From Viscum album (lineage: Eukaryota; Streptophyta; Magnoliopsida; Santalales; Viscaceae): a stretch of DNA of 64,000 bases. The stretch spans positions 940,217,195 to 940,281,194 of the forward strand of contig OY728120.1 of NCBI GenBank assembly GCA_963277665.1, read 5' to 3'. Below, in pieces: positions 37,346 to 49,792 of the stretch (positions within the stretch are counted from its first letter, which is position 1; each line of letters starts with the position of its first letter). Under the pieces are notes generated by a model. It saw nothing but the letters and a program-made list of their open reading frames with translations. It made no database searches and had not been told where the DNA came from. Position numbers and translations under genes: made by a program.

Positions 37346-40300
37346 AGTAACGACCCAATGTTTTATTAATGGAAATTCCTCTCTTATAAATATTTCATAT
37401 AATCACATGAAAACACAACATAATGAACTAATAAGTTCTAAGCGACCATTAAACATATGTTTTGTACTTCTGTGTTTGGAATTTCGAAAATCCGAGATAC
37501 ACGGTTGCATCAGTAAGTTATTTGGAGTCCGATAAGAAAAACATAATTTTTTCGTGAATAGTAACCTACCCTTATGAATAGTAACATACCCTTATGAATA
37601 GTGATATAACCTAATGAATAGTAACATTACCTATGATAATATATAAATAATATTCATGTTGAAAGTACGATATACCTATATTTTAGACTTAGAAAATAAA
37701 TGTTTTAAAAATAGTTTTTAATAACAAATTATGATTTTAATTAAATATTCGATAAATAATATTTAGAAAATAATTTTTTGAAAATTGGACTTCATTTTTG
37801 GATTCTACACATTTAAAAATGGTTAGGCTAAATTTTTGAGATTTTTCTAAAATACTTGAATTTTTGATGAATAGTAAAATACGGTAATTTACCGTATATA
37901 TACATTATAAGATAAATAGACTATTGCTAGCATCATGGCTAATGTAAACACCCTTGGTTAGAATTCACATGACCCATTTACTATTCTTGTTCATGGAAGA
38001 CTCACTATTCCTTGTCTATTGGGGAATTAATAAATTAATGAATTTTATATTGAGAAATCCATTCCCTCCCCCACTATAAAAAACCCCCTTCACTCTCTCT
38101 TCTCTTCACCCCTCTCAAGAATTTTTCCTTTCAAATATTCTTCCCAAATCACTCAAAAATATCCCCCCCCATGTCCAAAATCTCCTATCCTCTTAAAAAT
38201 ACCAAAACCTGTCCCCTTAAGAGGTTCTCCAAGGAGGAAGTCTCAAGAGGTAAATTCCTCTTTCCAATTCCTTCATTTCTTTTATATTCTTTTATTTTTT
38301 GTTTCTTTACTCACCTCCCTTAACCCAAATGGTATGATAAAAATAGTAGCATACATTTACTAGAATTCTACTATGCTAATGGAAAACTTCATTATCTTCT
38401 CTCCTTTCTTCACCTTTTGTTTCAAAGAAATGAAAGCACCGTTTTAGATGTGCCAATTTAGCACATTCAAGGACAACAATTTATAAATTTCTATTATCGT
38501 ATTTAAATATGGTCATGAAAACATTTTTGTTATGGTTGAAGTAGATTATATATATGTAATATATCATATTTTTATTCTATAATCATTTTGTACAAATGGT
38601 ATTAAGTTATAAATCAAAACATGTTCTTCATAATCAAACCCACCAATTAACCAAAACAGTTGTCACTATGGTTTTAAATAATTGTTTGACTTCAATAAAA
38701 GTAACCAAACTAATTTTAAAACCATATCATATAAAATCATTTCTGGACAACCATTTACATCTTTCATGTTTATCCGAACTTGAATATAAGTGAACCCATC
38801 TTTTAAAACCAAGTAAACAAACAAGACCGAACAATGAAATTGAACATTGTAAATAATCAAGAAGGCATTGAATGAACTAAAACGGGTTATAATAAATCAA
38901 TTACATGTAGAAGAGGTTATGGAATTATTAATTAATAATCATAATTTTTTATTCAGGTATTTAAAAACAAGTGGAGAACACCAACAGATTTAAGGTAAGG
39001 GATCCTCTCTATTTCACTCTTAATCAAGATTGTCCTTTATGCTATGCCTTTTTATGTGTAATAGAAAATTATGGGGTATGCTTATGAACCTCACCATAAT
39101 TCCCTATTGATTTATAAGTTATGAGAAATCCATTTTTTCTCTCATAAATCCCTCTTAGTTACTACCGATACCATGCCGATAAACCGTAATGAATTCTGCA
39201 CAAACTTCCTTTATTCTTTCAGGTTACTCTATCGTTCTTTTTACCAAAATGTAGTTGTCCTTTATTTTTATGTAAAACTTATAAATTCTGTTTATATGAT
39301 CTAAAATAATGTTCCAAGATCCATATTGCATTCTCTTTCAGGGATATACATGATTTCAAGTGAATCTGTCCTCGATACATCCCAACAACCACACTCGTTT
39401 TAAGGGAACTTCCCAAATTCTTATATGTTTTCATGTCCGCTGTATCTTCTATTTTAAGCCACCATTGTCTTTATAAAATTATTATTTGTATTATAAAAAC
39501 CTTCTTGGTTCAATTTTGGTTTTATATAAAATATTTTTCACTTTTCTATTTTAAAATATCTATAGTATTTTCCTTAAAACCGCACAAAATGTTTTAATGC
39601 TAAAATTTCCCAAAAAAATTTCTTATAAGTTGTCACTCCTTTTTGACATCAAATACCATGATATATTCCTATTTAACGTCCATTTATGTTCAAATCACAT
39701 TCTTTAATTGAAACTTTCATGATATGCTCATTGGTTATGCTTTATGTCATGATTGTGGTACCAAATTCTTTCCACGTGTATCCTTATGTTTATGAATGGT
39801 TGATTATGTATGATTATTTATGTGGAAGGATTATTTATGTGGAAGGATTATTTATGTGTAAATAATACTCATGAAAATTCTGAGATGGGTGTGCCCAGAT
39901 AGCACTCCAATGCATTGGGTAAGGATAAGTCTCATGAGATGCGATGTGAAACCGGATTGGCAGTTAGCCTTAACCCGTACAAAAATGGGAAACAGGTTTG
40001 GCGGTTGACCCGTACTAAAGAAATGTCTTATGATTTTTCCAAATTTATATTATTTCATGTTTATATGATCAAATTATTATATGATATGATTTCATATGTT
40101 CCATGCTTGGTTATCATTATGTCATGCCTCCTAACTCATGTGCTTAAGATCTATCCTAATGTTCATTCCCTTACTGGACTTTTTAGCTCATCCCTTTGTT
40201 CATGTGTTCCCCAGGGCACACAATGCAGATGTAAGGGATCAATGGATATTAGGACCTCTTTTTGGAGATTAAATAAAGAAGTGTTTTTGAGCCCCATGTT

Positions 40301-40420
40301 TTATGTTTTATGTACATAGTCTTCCAAGACACTACACATAACGATCCTTGTCTTGTACTCTGATGTATAATTATGCTTAAAATCATGAAATGTTATATGT
40401 AAAAGGATGAGGTTGCTATA
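37346..40420 (+). repeat. 3' LTR of Tekay-like chromovirus
   Basis: Length 3075 bp, collinear with 29528-32600. The first base is A instead of T, the rest of the start (GTAACGACCCAATG) is closer to the family norm than the left copy. Ends TTGCTATA. It keeps a better TATA box (38075) and a shorter TA run than the left copy. Immediately followed by the target repeat ATAGT. Confidence 0.85.
38075..38083 (+). promoter_or_regulatory. TATA box in the 3' LTR of the chromovirus
   Basis: TATAAAAAA followed by a C-rich then CT-rich stretch (CACTCTCTCTTCTCTTCACC), a typical plant LTR start-site context. The matching site in the left LTR (30265) is TATAAC, so the two promoters have decayed differently. 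Confidence 0.6.
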
Positions 40421-40425
40421 ATAGT

Positions 40426-41429
40426 GATTTATTATCAATAATCTTAACTTAGGAATTATTAATCCTGATATATCAATTCAAGTGGTTCTTAACATAGGTA
40501 CTAACATGAACTTCCATACATGGACAAGAGATTCTCCCAAATAAAAAATCTAAAACATCTATTAAACTATAATCATAAATACACGGAAAACATAAAAATT
40601 GGTGAAGGAAACATCCAAATCATAGTCAAAGTGGAGAATTATCATACTAATTTATAGAATAATATTATATGGGAAGATTTTTAGGTGATGTAATACATGT
40701 GTATTAACCAGAAAAAAAGAAATGGTACAACTACAAATCTCTGTGTGACATGAGAGTCAACCAACTCCTATGTCACCACCATCATCCCATTATCCACTAT
40801 CCAGAATAACCATCGCATCCATGTGGTGACTATAATTTACATTTATATGTCAAAAAATGTCTACATACACCTGTTGGATGTATATAGGGTTTGGAAAATA
40901 TTATACACTATGATCCAACCATATATTTTATAAGAAAACTTTGTTAGAAAAAACCAAGAATTATTTTTTGAAAATAATATAAATAAAAATATTAATTTTT
41001 CATTTCCAAAAAGGAAAGATAACTATATTCAAAAAAAAATAATTAAATATGGAATACCATATAAAAAATTATAAATAAACACCACATGATATCCTTGAGT
41101 TATATTACGTTGTGATCACCCTAAACCCCTTCTACAAACTCAATATTTAAGAGTCTAAAAAAATGTGTGCCCAAACTGCTAAAGAGATAATTCTTTGGAC
41201 TAGCTGAATTCTGGCATACCAAAAATATGTGCCAAATAGTGAGGCAAGGCGTGGTGAGGTCCAGTTAGTGATGAAGATTGGAAGTGATGGGCAACGACAA
41301 GGCTAGGGATTCAGGGAGTCGGGTATGGCTTCAAGGAGTCGGGTATGGCTTCAGGGAGTTTTGGCGGGGGGGGGGGGGGGGTCAGGGTGAAGCATTAAAG
41401 GGGCCAGCAAGGGTCGAACCGATGAAGAG
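40426..41429. other. Unassigned sequence with a GC-rich, G-tract island
   Basis: Right remainder of the block inserted in the long LTR. No coding motif is seen. Near its end, 41225-41425 is markedly GC-rich compared with everything around it. It contains a 20-bp tandem repeat (41311-41360) and a 16-base G run (41366-41381). TAGTG occurs at about 41247 and 41259-41263 as possible ends of a CACTA element, but neither extends to match the terminus at 24784. Confidence 0.35.
41311..41381 (+). repeat. 20-bp tandem repeat (2.5 copies) followed by a G(16) run
   Basis: Unit TCAGGGAGTCGGGTATGGCT at 41311 and, with one change, at 41331, plus a half copy at 41351. The G run is 41366-41381. The glycine-rich open frame across it is a product of the G run and is not proposed as a gene. 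Confidence 0.8.
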
Positions 41430-44030
41430 CATTGATATTATGTATATTATCAAAAAAATATACCTTTGTCCATGGTCAACATATCTAATTCATTTTGAAG
41501 TTATAAACTGAACATCCTCAAAATACCCGATGTAGAATTAACCGATTATTTAATTAATAATGTCATTGAAATTAATGAAAAAATTGGTTTAATGATAAAT
41601 TATTAAACCCATGAAAGTTTATTATGAATTTAAATAATAGATAAATGTTTTTGACATAGGATTTATAGGACATACATGGAAAGTATGGACTCGAGGTAAG
41701 GGATTTGAACACAATTTTGCTTTATTGACACATATTGTAATGTTATACACCTAAATTTCTTTTATTTTTTTAATATAATTCACTTTTACATATTATATCA
41801 TTAATAATTTATACTTCATGTTATTTTAAGATTCAATTAAAATTATTTCATCTAAGTTTGGTTTAATTAAATTTTACGAAGTGGTAAGAGATTTTTAACT
41901 CAATTTCTATTCATTGGGTTATACTACTACTTCATTGACATTGTTATTAAATGATTAAGTGTTAATTAATCTATAATTCTTTATTCCATAATTACACTTT
42001 ATTTATTTTAATTTTAATATTTTCACATAATCACTTCATTGATAAATCATCATTTAAAAATTTATGATATTTTTAAGGGTTTTATTTGTCTCAATTTTTT
42101 TTCTAGGACATGATTCATGTTATGCACCATTATTTCCTTAAATGGTGTAATTACCGACACATTAATTAATTTTAAAGTATTTATTCATGTGATTAATGGA
42201 ATTTATAATACCTTATCACACTCTGTATTAAAATAATTTTTTTTAAAGTTACCAAAGCGGTAAATGCTTTATGTTACAATATCCAATATTTTCAATATTG
42301 GTTTTGTTCAAGGTTCATTTGGGGAAATAATATGTACTTATTTTATCAAACAAAATTATTTTATTATCCTCTGGTTATAAATGTGATAGAAATTATTATT
42401 TTCCATTTCATACCTTTTTTAATAAAAAAATATGAATGTTTTTTGTAAGTGATACTGATCTTGTATCTTCTTTTAGATCAAGAGTCATTCTATGTCATAT
42501 CCATGTTTTCTAAAACTTTTTTTATAATGCTAATTTCTAGACACAAATTATTTTATAAATATATTTTACATGATATTTTACATTATTTTAAAGGGATTTA
42601 AAATGAATTTTGACAATTTCTTTCTTATGGGTCTTTTTTGGATCTGTTTATAAAATTTTGAAAATAATGTTTATTTTTAAAATTTATGACATGAATATTT
42701 TTTTTGATATCATGAACATTATTTTATTTAAATTTTAAATTATTATTTTCCGTGTTCAATTTCAATGAAAATTATCTTAAGAATATTTTGCGACTTTTTT
42801 TATTTTATAAGGGATTTTGAGGGGAAAAGTGTATTTTACTCAAGATAATATTAATGATATTATTATGGTATTTCTATTCTTTATCAAAAAAACCCATGAT
42901 GTTACTTATGATAAATTGAGTATATGTTTTAATTATACCATCTTTATTCTTTCTATGAACAGAATATGATTATTTCAATGATATTTTCATGAAACCTATT
43001 TTTTTTCATAGGAAAATCATGCTACCAATGAACAATGGTTATTGTTTTGTTGAAAAATGTAATCTTCTAATTTTTTTAATATTATATCATACATGAAAAT
43101 ATATATGGATAATTTAATGTTGGTTACATTATTAAACACTGATTTTGGGTTATTTTATAAAAAATATGGGTGGTTATGTTATAAACCAAGGATGGGTAGG
43201 TTCATTACAACCCTCTAATGTATTGGGTAATGAGATGTAGTTAAATGGATGGAAGTTAAACATAAAAGATGATAGAGTTAATTTAATAAAATGCGATGAT
43301 GGATATTATCTGTTATATTTTACTCCTAAAAGTTATGGAAAATCTCTATATAGGTAATTCTATTGTGAATGATGTTACAAGATAAAAAGACCTTTTATTT
43401 ATTATTTCTAAGGGATTTTAAAGATTATTTTGATCAATATTGAAATCACATGGCTAATGATTATTTATTCTTATAAATATTGCCTTATGTTAAATATTTA
43501 TGCCATATATTAGGAATTATTATCCCAATTTTGATGGTTATGATTAAATTATGTTACGCTCTTTCACTTTGATTATGTTTCCATACTATTATTATCATAT
43601 TATACTAACTGATGAAATTTAATTGTTAATTATTATGTTTACCCTTATTGAGTGTTTAAGATAACCCTTCTAATGTATCCTTTTCACCATGTTTTGAATA
43701 ATGGTGTTAAATTACTTTGGTCAGGAAATGTTTTACTTGTGGATAATTTTATGGGATATTGTGAAGAATTAATGTGGAATAAGAAAATAAGGGTATAATG
43801 AAAAAAAAAATCAATTCAAGAAATGGGTATCTTTAAATAAGTGTTGGTCATAGTTATTTAAAACACTAAACCTAAAAGTTACATGGGTATGTAAGTTATC
43901 CAATACTTCTCTTTTGATTTTTTATGTTTTGGATGGCTAAAATTGGGTCATATTTATTAGTATCAAGCTAAAAATGTAAAGATTTTTATTTTTACACTAG
44001 ATCCAAGAGTGTGGATTTTGAGAAGTTATA
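41430..44030 (+). repeat. Second part of the 3' LTR of the long-LTR element
   Basis: Collinear with 16573-19190: anchors are CATTTTGAAGTTAT (41491 and 16633), AAAATACCCGATGT (41519 and 16661), the 38-bp identical island (42442-42479), and the last 50 bases aligned without gaps. It completes the 3' LTR that breaks off at 24783. About 115 bp present in the 5' LTR (16457-16573) are missing from both parts. It is followed by TTAACCATG and not by a PBS, as expected for a 3' LTR. Confidence 0.7.
42442..42479 (+). promoter_or_regulatory. 38-bp island identical in both long LTRs (3' copy)
   Basis: Same 38 bases as 17578-17615; the sequence soon after (CATATCCATGTTTT) also matches for 14 bases, but the flanks are otherwise diverged. 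Confidence 0.5.
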
Positions 44031-46850
44031 TTAACCATGTCTACCAACACCTGACTTAACCTTCGTTAGGAAATGACAAGACTTAACTGATTAACTCAAT
44101 CCCTTGACCAATATAGAAGGATCATAACCCTTTTAGGGGTCCATTTTTTAATCCAATATTAGTATATGAAGGATTTAGAAAATAAGAAAAATATTAATAT
44201 TATTAAAAAATATAAGGAATTTAAATAAATCCTTTTATGGATCATAGATTATGTCATTTGAAAATTAAAATCATGCTATCAATATTTTTATTATTTAAAA
44301 ATCCTTGAGTCATATATTAGAATATGTTTAAAAATTATTATACAATATGAATTCATGTTGATTGATTATGAGATAAGAGTGACGCATGTATTTTTGTATT
44401 TTTATTTATTTAAATTAATTATTCCAATAAGTGTGGTTTTGTAATAATTAAATTTTAAATATTATTTTTCTGATAATAAAAACATCATCCCTCCCACACT
44501 AAGTTGAATATGTGTGTACGTGTCTACATTTAAATGATTTAATATAATTTTGAACTTCCATGTTCCCCTAACCGACATATTATTATATGATTGTAAACAA
44601 GGAATTTATTATGATGAGGTGGTAAGAGATTAGAGCTAGGAAAATCCAAAAAATCAAAAAATACAAGAGAGAATAAGGATTCTGTAACTTGAGAAAGATC
44701 ATAGATCAATGAGTTCCCCTATGGTCTTGGTTGGTCTATCATCTACCTGATAATCCATTTATTTTTTAAAAATATCATTATCAATTTGGTATTTATTTTT
44801 TGGACTTTAATAGTTAATTATATTATTTTGTGAATGTGTGGATGAAATGTAATCTCAAAAGATATTTATCAAGCACGGAAAAGTATAAAATGGATAATTA
44901 GAAGATTATTGTTTTCTACTTATTATTTTTTAATTTTTTTGAAGGGGATAACAAAGTTTACAATTAATAATCACGATAAATTTAATAGGATTTCATTCAA
45001 TAATAAAATAAAAGAACAACATATCCCTTAATGTAATATTAAGTCATTAACTCTTTCTATTGATTTAGTGAGGTTAAAACCAAAGTTTTGGGTACTCATA
45101 AAATATTGTCCAGGTTTACTAAACCTATTGGGGAGTTATAATAAGTGTTGTGGATTGAATTAACTAAAACTATCTTTAAAAAAATTATTATATAAATATT
45201 AGCTAAATTTTAGTGGAAAGTGTTGATTAAATCCAATATTTGTACTCATTAGAGTTATAAATCCACTCAAAGAATCAAGGACCTGCAAGTAAATATTAGA
45301 ATCCAACCTAACGGATATCATAAATCCTATGACTAGTAGTGTACCCAAATCATAGAATTTGGAGAAATGATTCTAGATAATTTTATATTAGAATATTTAA
45401 ATAGTTGAAAATTATTAATCTAATATTTGAGGGATATTACGGTTGAAGAAAATTATGGGTGACATGAAGAAAAATAAATTCATAAATTGTAAATTTTTAG
45501 TAATCAAGGTAAAAAGAACCAATCTACTAAATTTATTTTTTATTGATAAAATGGAAATTAATACCACAAACACAATGTTACTATGATCTATAATAGAAAA
45601 ACAAAATGACCTAACCAAAATGTTTTTCCAAAATTGTTATAGGTGTATTCACATAGGATTATTTCAATAAAAGAAGTCATATATTTTGGAATCTTCAATT
45701 ATTTCTGAAACTCCCCTAAATAAAAGTAAATTAGTCAAGAATCCAATAGAATATATACATATTATTTTAGTGACTAATTTTATCAATATTGTCTAATGAA
45801 TTTATAAGAATAAATGATGAAAAATAAGTATATAAAATGGGGCCTCATCTCTAATAATTATACCAAGAGAGAGAAAGGAATGAGAGGTACGAGATCTTTA
45901 GGGCACTTTTTATGTGCATGTTGATAGATAGAACCCAATCCAATACACATATACTCAATTAAATTTGGTATATTGAGTGACTGGAAACCTTATGGTTCAA
46001 TTTGAATAAATAACTATCCAAAAATATCATACTATCATGAATATTACCCAAATTATTAAGTTTCATTATTAACTATAACCTGAATAACATGAATATGTTT
46101 CTCCAAGATTACCTGTCCATTTTTTTCTAAGATGACAAGGACATGCATAAACCAAATCCTTTATTCCTTTTTGAGAAAAAAATAAAAGGCTAGGATTCTA
46201 ATATATAAATCAAATCCAAAGAAACTCATGCAATTCTCTTCCAAGAAACTACATATATTGTATGAGATAAATGAGGACATTAATTTCATGTGTGTCAATA
46301 AGGGTAACTAGGAGAATAAATGCATTAATAGGAAGATAAAGAAAAGGTAGAACTCAAATTATGGTATATTTTCCATTCAATTAAGTCCTTATTTTCAATA
46401 AATTGGGTATGGGATGCAGCCCATGTCTCACACATAGGAATTAAATTATAGGAGCCATATAAATTCAAGAACACAATAAATGGAAAACTACATCTTTGAG
46501 AAGATAATGGGGAATGAATAGAAACAATAAAGATAGGATAATAACTTACATTAGTAAGTGAATTGGATATTGTACTTGATAATTTTTATTATGTTCCATT
46601 TATTACCAAAAACAAAATACTTATGTCAGTTTTATATACAATGATATTTTATTTTCTATTTATAAATGCAAGTTATTTATTTTATAAGAGTTAAAAATAT
46701 TATGGTATGGTATATTTAAATAAGGATCCACACATACTTGAACTTTAAAATTTTGTGTTAACAATCAATGAAAAATATAAAAAAAATGAATTGTTTCCTA
46801 CTAGTTTGCAACACTTCAGGATTGGTCATATAAATGAAAAGCATATAAAT
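44031..46850 (+). mobile_element. Internal region of copia X, gag and protease side, unreadable
   Basis: By position this should hold gag, protease and the first part of integrase of element X, since the clear integrase and RT follow. I could not identify a CCHC knuckle or protease triplet. Decay by AT-directed substitution and frameshift is severe. The short open frame at 45415-45618 on the minus strand has no support. Confidence 0.4.
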
Positions 46851-46979
46851 AAATTAAATTAAGAGGTATATTTAATTATATTGAGTTAAAACCCTTGGAT
46901 CCATGCTACCCATTTTTATAAGTAATAATGATTAAATCACTAGTTATTGGTAAAGTAGAATGAGATAAAAAACATATTA

Positions 46980-47450
46980 ATTTACTCATACTATTATATG
47001 TGATCTATTTATAATATAATTAAGCCATGGGTACTCATACCTCAATAATTTTATCAATAAATCTAGTAGATATGGTTACATATAATTAATAAGGTATAAG
47101 TATGATTCCTTTATTTTTTTAACAAATATAAAAATTATTTATTGAATAAACTCAAAAATAAAATTAAGAAACTCCACTCAAACCAAGGTGAAACATATCT
47201 TTACAAAAAATTTATTAATCATTTAAAGGAGTATGGATTACTCTATAAAATCATATCTCTTTATAAACCAGATTAGAAGTGTTTTTTTGAAAGGATTAAT
47301 TGTACCTTATAAGGCATGATGAGTTTGATGTTGAGTGATGAAATTATTCTATTATCCTTTTGTGAATATGCATTATAAACAATGACATATACACTAAAAT
47401 ATTTTCCTAATAAAGAAGTAGATTAAATTATGTTATGAAAATTAAACCTA
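46980..47450 (+). pseudogene. Integrase remnant of copia X
   Basis: Read across frames. Segments include ETYLYKKFINHLKEYGLLYK (about 47190-47250), matching the copia integrase strand that normally starts with R-G-G-E-Y, and ERINCTL with SFCEYAL and TMTYTLKYFPNKEVD (about 47285-47410), matching the E-R-x-N-R-T-L, F-W-x-Y-A and L-N-x-x-P-S-K blocks. The catalytic Glu of the ER-N block seems kept; the Asp before it cannot be read with confidence. Several stops interrupt the frame. Confidence 0.6.
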
Positions 47451-48174
47451 GGAAATCACATATGTTTTTATGGGAATGAAACACATATTTCTAGAAAATA
47501 AATGATGAAAAATCACATCACAGGCACAAAGTGAAACTCTATTGGATATCCTAAGGAAACTTAAAGATATTAAATATATAAACCTTTAGATAAAAAAGTA
47601 ATTATCATAATATTGAGTATATTTATAGAATAAGAATATATAAATAATGGAAATTGTAGATTTATGGTTGACATAAATAAATATGAAGCTCCATATGAAA
47701 ATGAATTTGAATGATAGAAAAATATACAAGCACTTGTGAAATAATTTTTTAAAACACAAATATTATATAGGTTAATCATAGATATTATATAACTAGATAG
47801 AAATGATATTATTTTCACCGAATCAAATGACATATTATTCCTTGATGATAATAATCTTACATATAATTATGTAGAAGATTAAAAAGAAGTTTTTAATTAT
47901 TAATAGGCCATGAATTATTAAATAGATTCAATGTATTAAAATCATGTTTGGATTTTGTTATAACAATCAGCTAATGTAAAACCTGTTGGGTGAAAATGGG
48001 GATTCAATCATAATTTATTCATGCGAGGTAAAATATATACCTATAAATTCTGATTGGTTGCAAAGGGTTTCAGGAAATGTCAATTCATTGTTAATAATTA
48101 AACCATTCCACTAGTTGTGATCATAAAATACATTATAATTATAAATAATATTTAATACTTCAATGATTATTAAA

Positions 48175-49420
48175 TTTAGAAAATATATTTTGAAACTTAT
48201 TTCCTGAAAGGTAAATTGGTTAAAGATATATTTATTAAAAAACCAAAAGGGTTTGTGATATCAAATAATTCAAAAAATGTATGAAATGTGAAAAGATCAA
48301 TTTAAGTATTAAAGCATACTTCACAATTTGGGAATACAGATTTTGATTTGTCCATAAGAGAATTAAGTTTGACTAAATATAGAAATTAATATTATATCTA
48401 TATAAAGGTTAAGGAGAATTCCATTATATTCCATATATTATATGTTCATGACATATTGCTAATGGGAAATTAAATTCAATTGTTATATTTAGTTAAGGAT
48501 TGGATAATTGAATGTCCCTCCATGAAATACATAGGTTAAGAAACCAATATTCCAGGTATCAAGATCCATTGAGTTAAATAAAAGTGGATGATTAGTCTAA
48601 GTAAATGTTTATATATTTATGAGGTGCTCAAATACTATAATATTGAAATAATCAAGAGATACTTATTACCAATGTAACATGAAATTACTCTATCCCATAA
48701 AATGTTTAAAATAAAACTGCAAGTGAAAGAAGGAATTGGGAGCATTTATTAAAGTTCAATGATGGTATCTATCATGTATGCCATGCTATAAACTAGGTCA
48801 AATTTTTTCTATGCCTTTATCATAGTGGGAAGATATCAAATAAATTTTTTTGAGATGAATTGGAGATAATTAGGACTATATTAAAGTATATTAAATGTAT
48901 AAAGGATATGTTACTGATTTATGGAAGAGATGAGGGACCAATAGTGAGAGGATACCCAGATAGTAGTTTCATGAAATATCATAATGATCTTAAATAATTA
49001 TTATACTATGTATTTTACCTGAATGGTAGTGGAGTGAGATGGATGAGCTCAAAGAAACACATGTTCACTGATTTTATTGCAAAATTTTAGTATGTTATGG
49101 ATTCTAATTAATCTAATTGAGTTATACAGATATATATACTTTTCTAAGACCTTGTAATTGTACCAATGATTTTCAACGCTATCATTATTTATTATGATAA
49201 TAAAATATTACTGATACTTTCTTGGGGCCCCATGTCACACAAAAGGATAATGTATATAATTTTTAAATTCATCTATTGAGATATTTTTCTTAGAATGGTG
49301 AAGTCATAGTTATCATAGTATCCAATGAGGACAACATGGAATACCCACTGAATGAAGATACATCATCGGAGAAGCATGAATCTAATTTGAGAGCTATTCA
49401 ATTAGGATTAGTTAGTTTTT
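48175..49420 (+). pseudogene. RT and RNase H remnant of copia X (Tork/TAR-like)
   Basis: Segments in order: TYFLKGKLVKDIFIKKPKGF (about 48186-48248), IIFHILYVHDILLMGN (48425-48472), GSIYxSSMMVSIMYAML (about 48740-48790), GRYQIN (about 48830), YFTLNGSGVRWMSSKKHM (about 49013-49068), YYDNK (49190) and KHESNLRAIQLGL (about 49372-49412). They match copia RT and RNase H, with the SIMYAML and F-T-L-N-G-x-x-V blocks typical of Tork/TAR elements. The RT catalytic motif is Y-V-H-D instead of Y-V-D-D. Stops and frame changes occur throughout. Confidence 0.75.
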
Positions 49421-49450
49421 GGATATATAACAAGTGAGAGTGATTTAATA

Positions 49451-49792
49451 GTGGGATACAAAGACCCAATTTGATCAAATACTTTTATATTTTAATGCGA
49501 TGTATGCAATTATATATATTGATATATTTCTCTTACCTTTATAGTACTATTTATTCTATATGTACTATATATGGTAATGTATTTAGATTATATGTCATAT
49601 AAAAAGGTTATAGAAATTACCAACTATAATAAGAACTTGATGATACTATTGAAATAATCTTTATGTATGTATTCTGGTATAAATATATTAATATTAAAGG
49701 ACATATATGTTTTTTTAACTATCATGTACTAGAGGGTCTTAAGCATTACGAGTTTTTCTCATGAAGTTCATTGTTATGATCTCAAGTATAGG
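49451..49792 (+). repeat. 3' LTR of copia X, first part
   Basis: 342 bp aligned to 11408-11748 (341 bp). It begins near GTGGGATACAAAGACCC, just after a degraded purine tract (ACAAGTGAGAGTGA, about 49429), and ends at the target repeat ATAGG where element Y is inserted. The LTR continues at 58287. Confidence 0.75.
49788..49792. repeat. Target-site duplication of element Y (left copy)
   Basis: ATAGG, repeated exactly at 58282-58286. In the uninterrupted 5' LTR of X the same place reads ATAGA (11744-11748). Confidence 0.8.

Noticed and set aside
39915..40319. 134-codon open frame in the right LTR of the chromovirus
   Set aside because: It lies inside the LTR, is not open in the matching part of the left LTR (about 32090-32500), and has no recognised domain.
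41278..41511. Open frame with a poly-glycine run
   Set aside because: The glycine run is the translation of the G(16) tract; the frame crosses the junction into LTR sequence.
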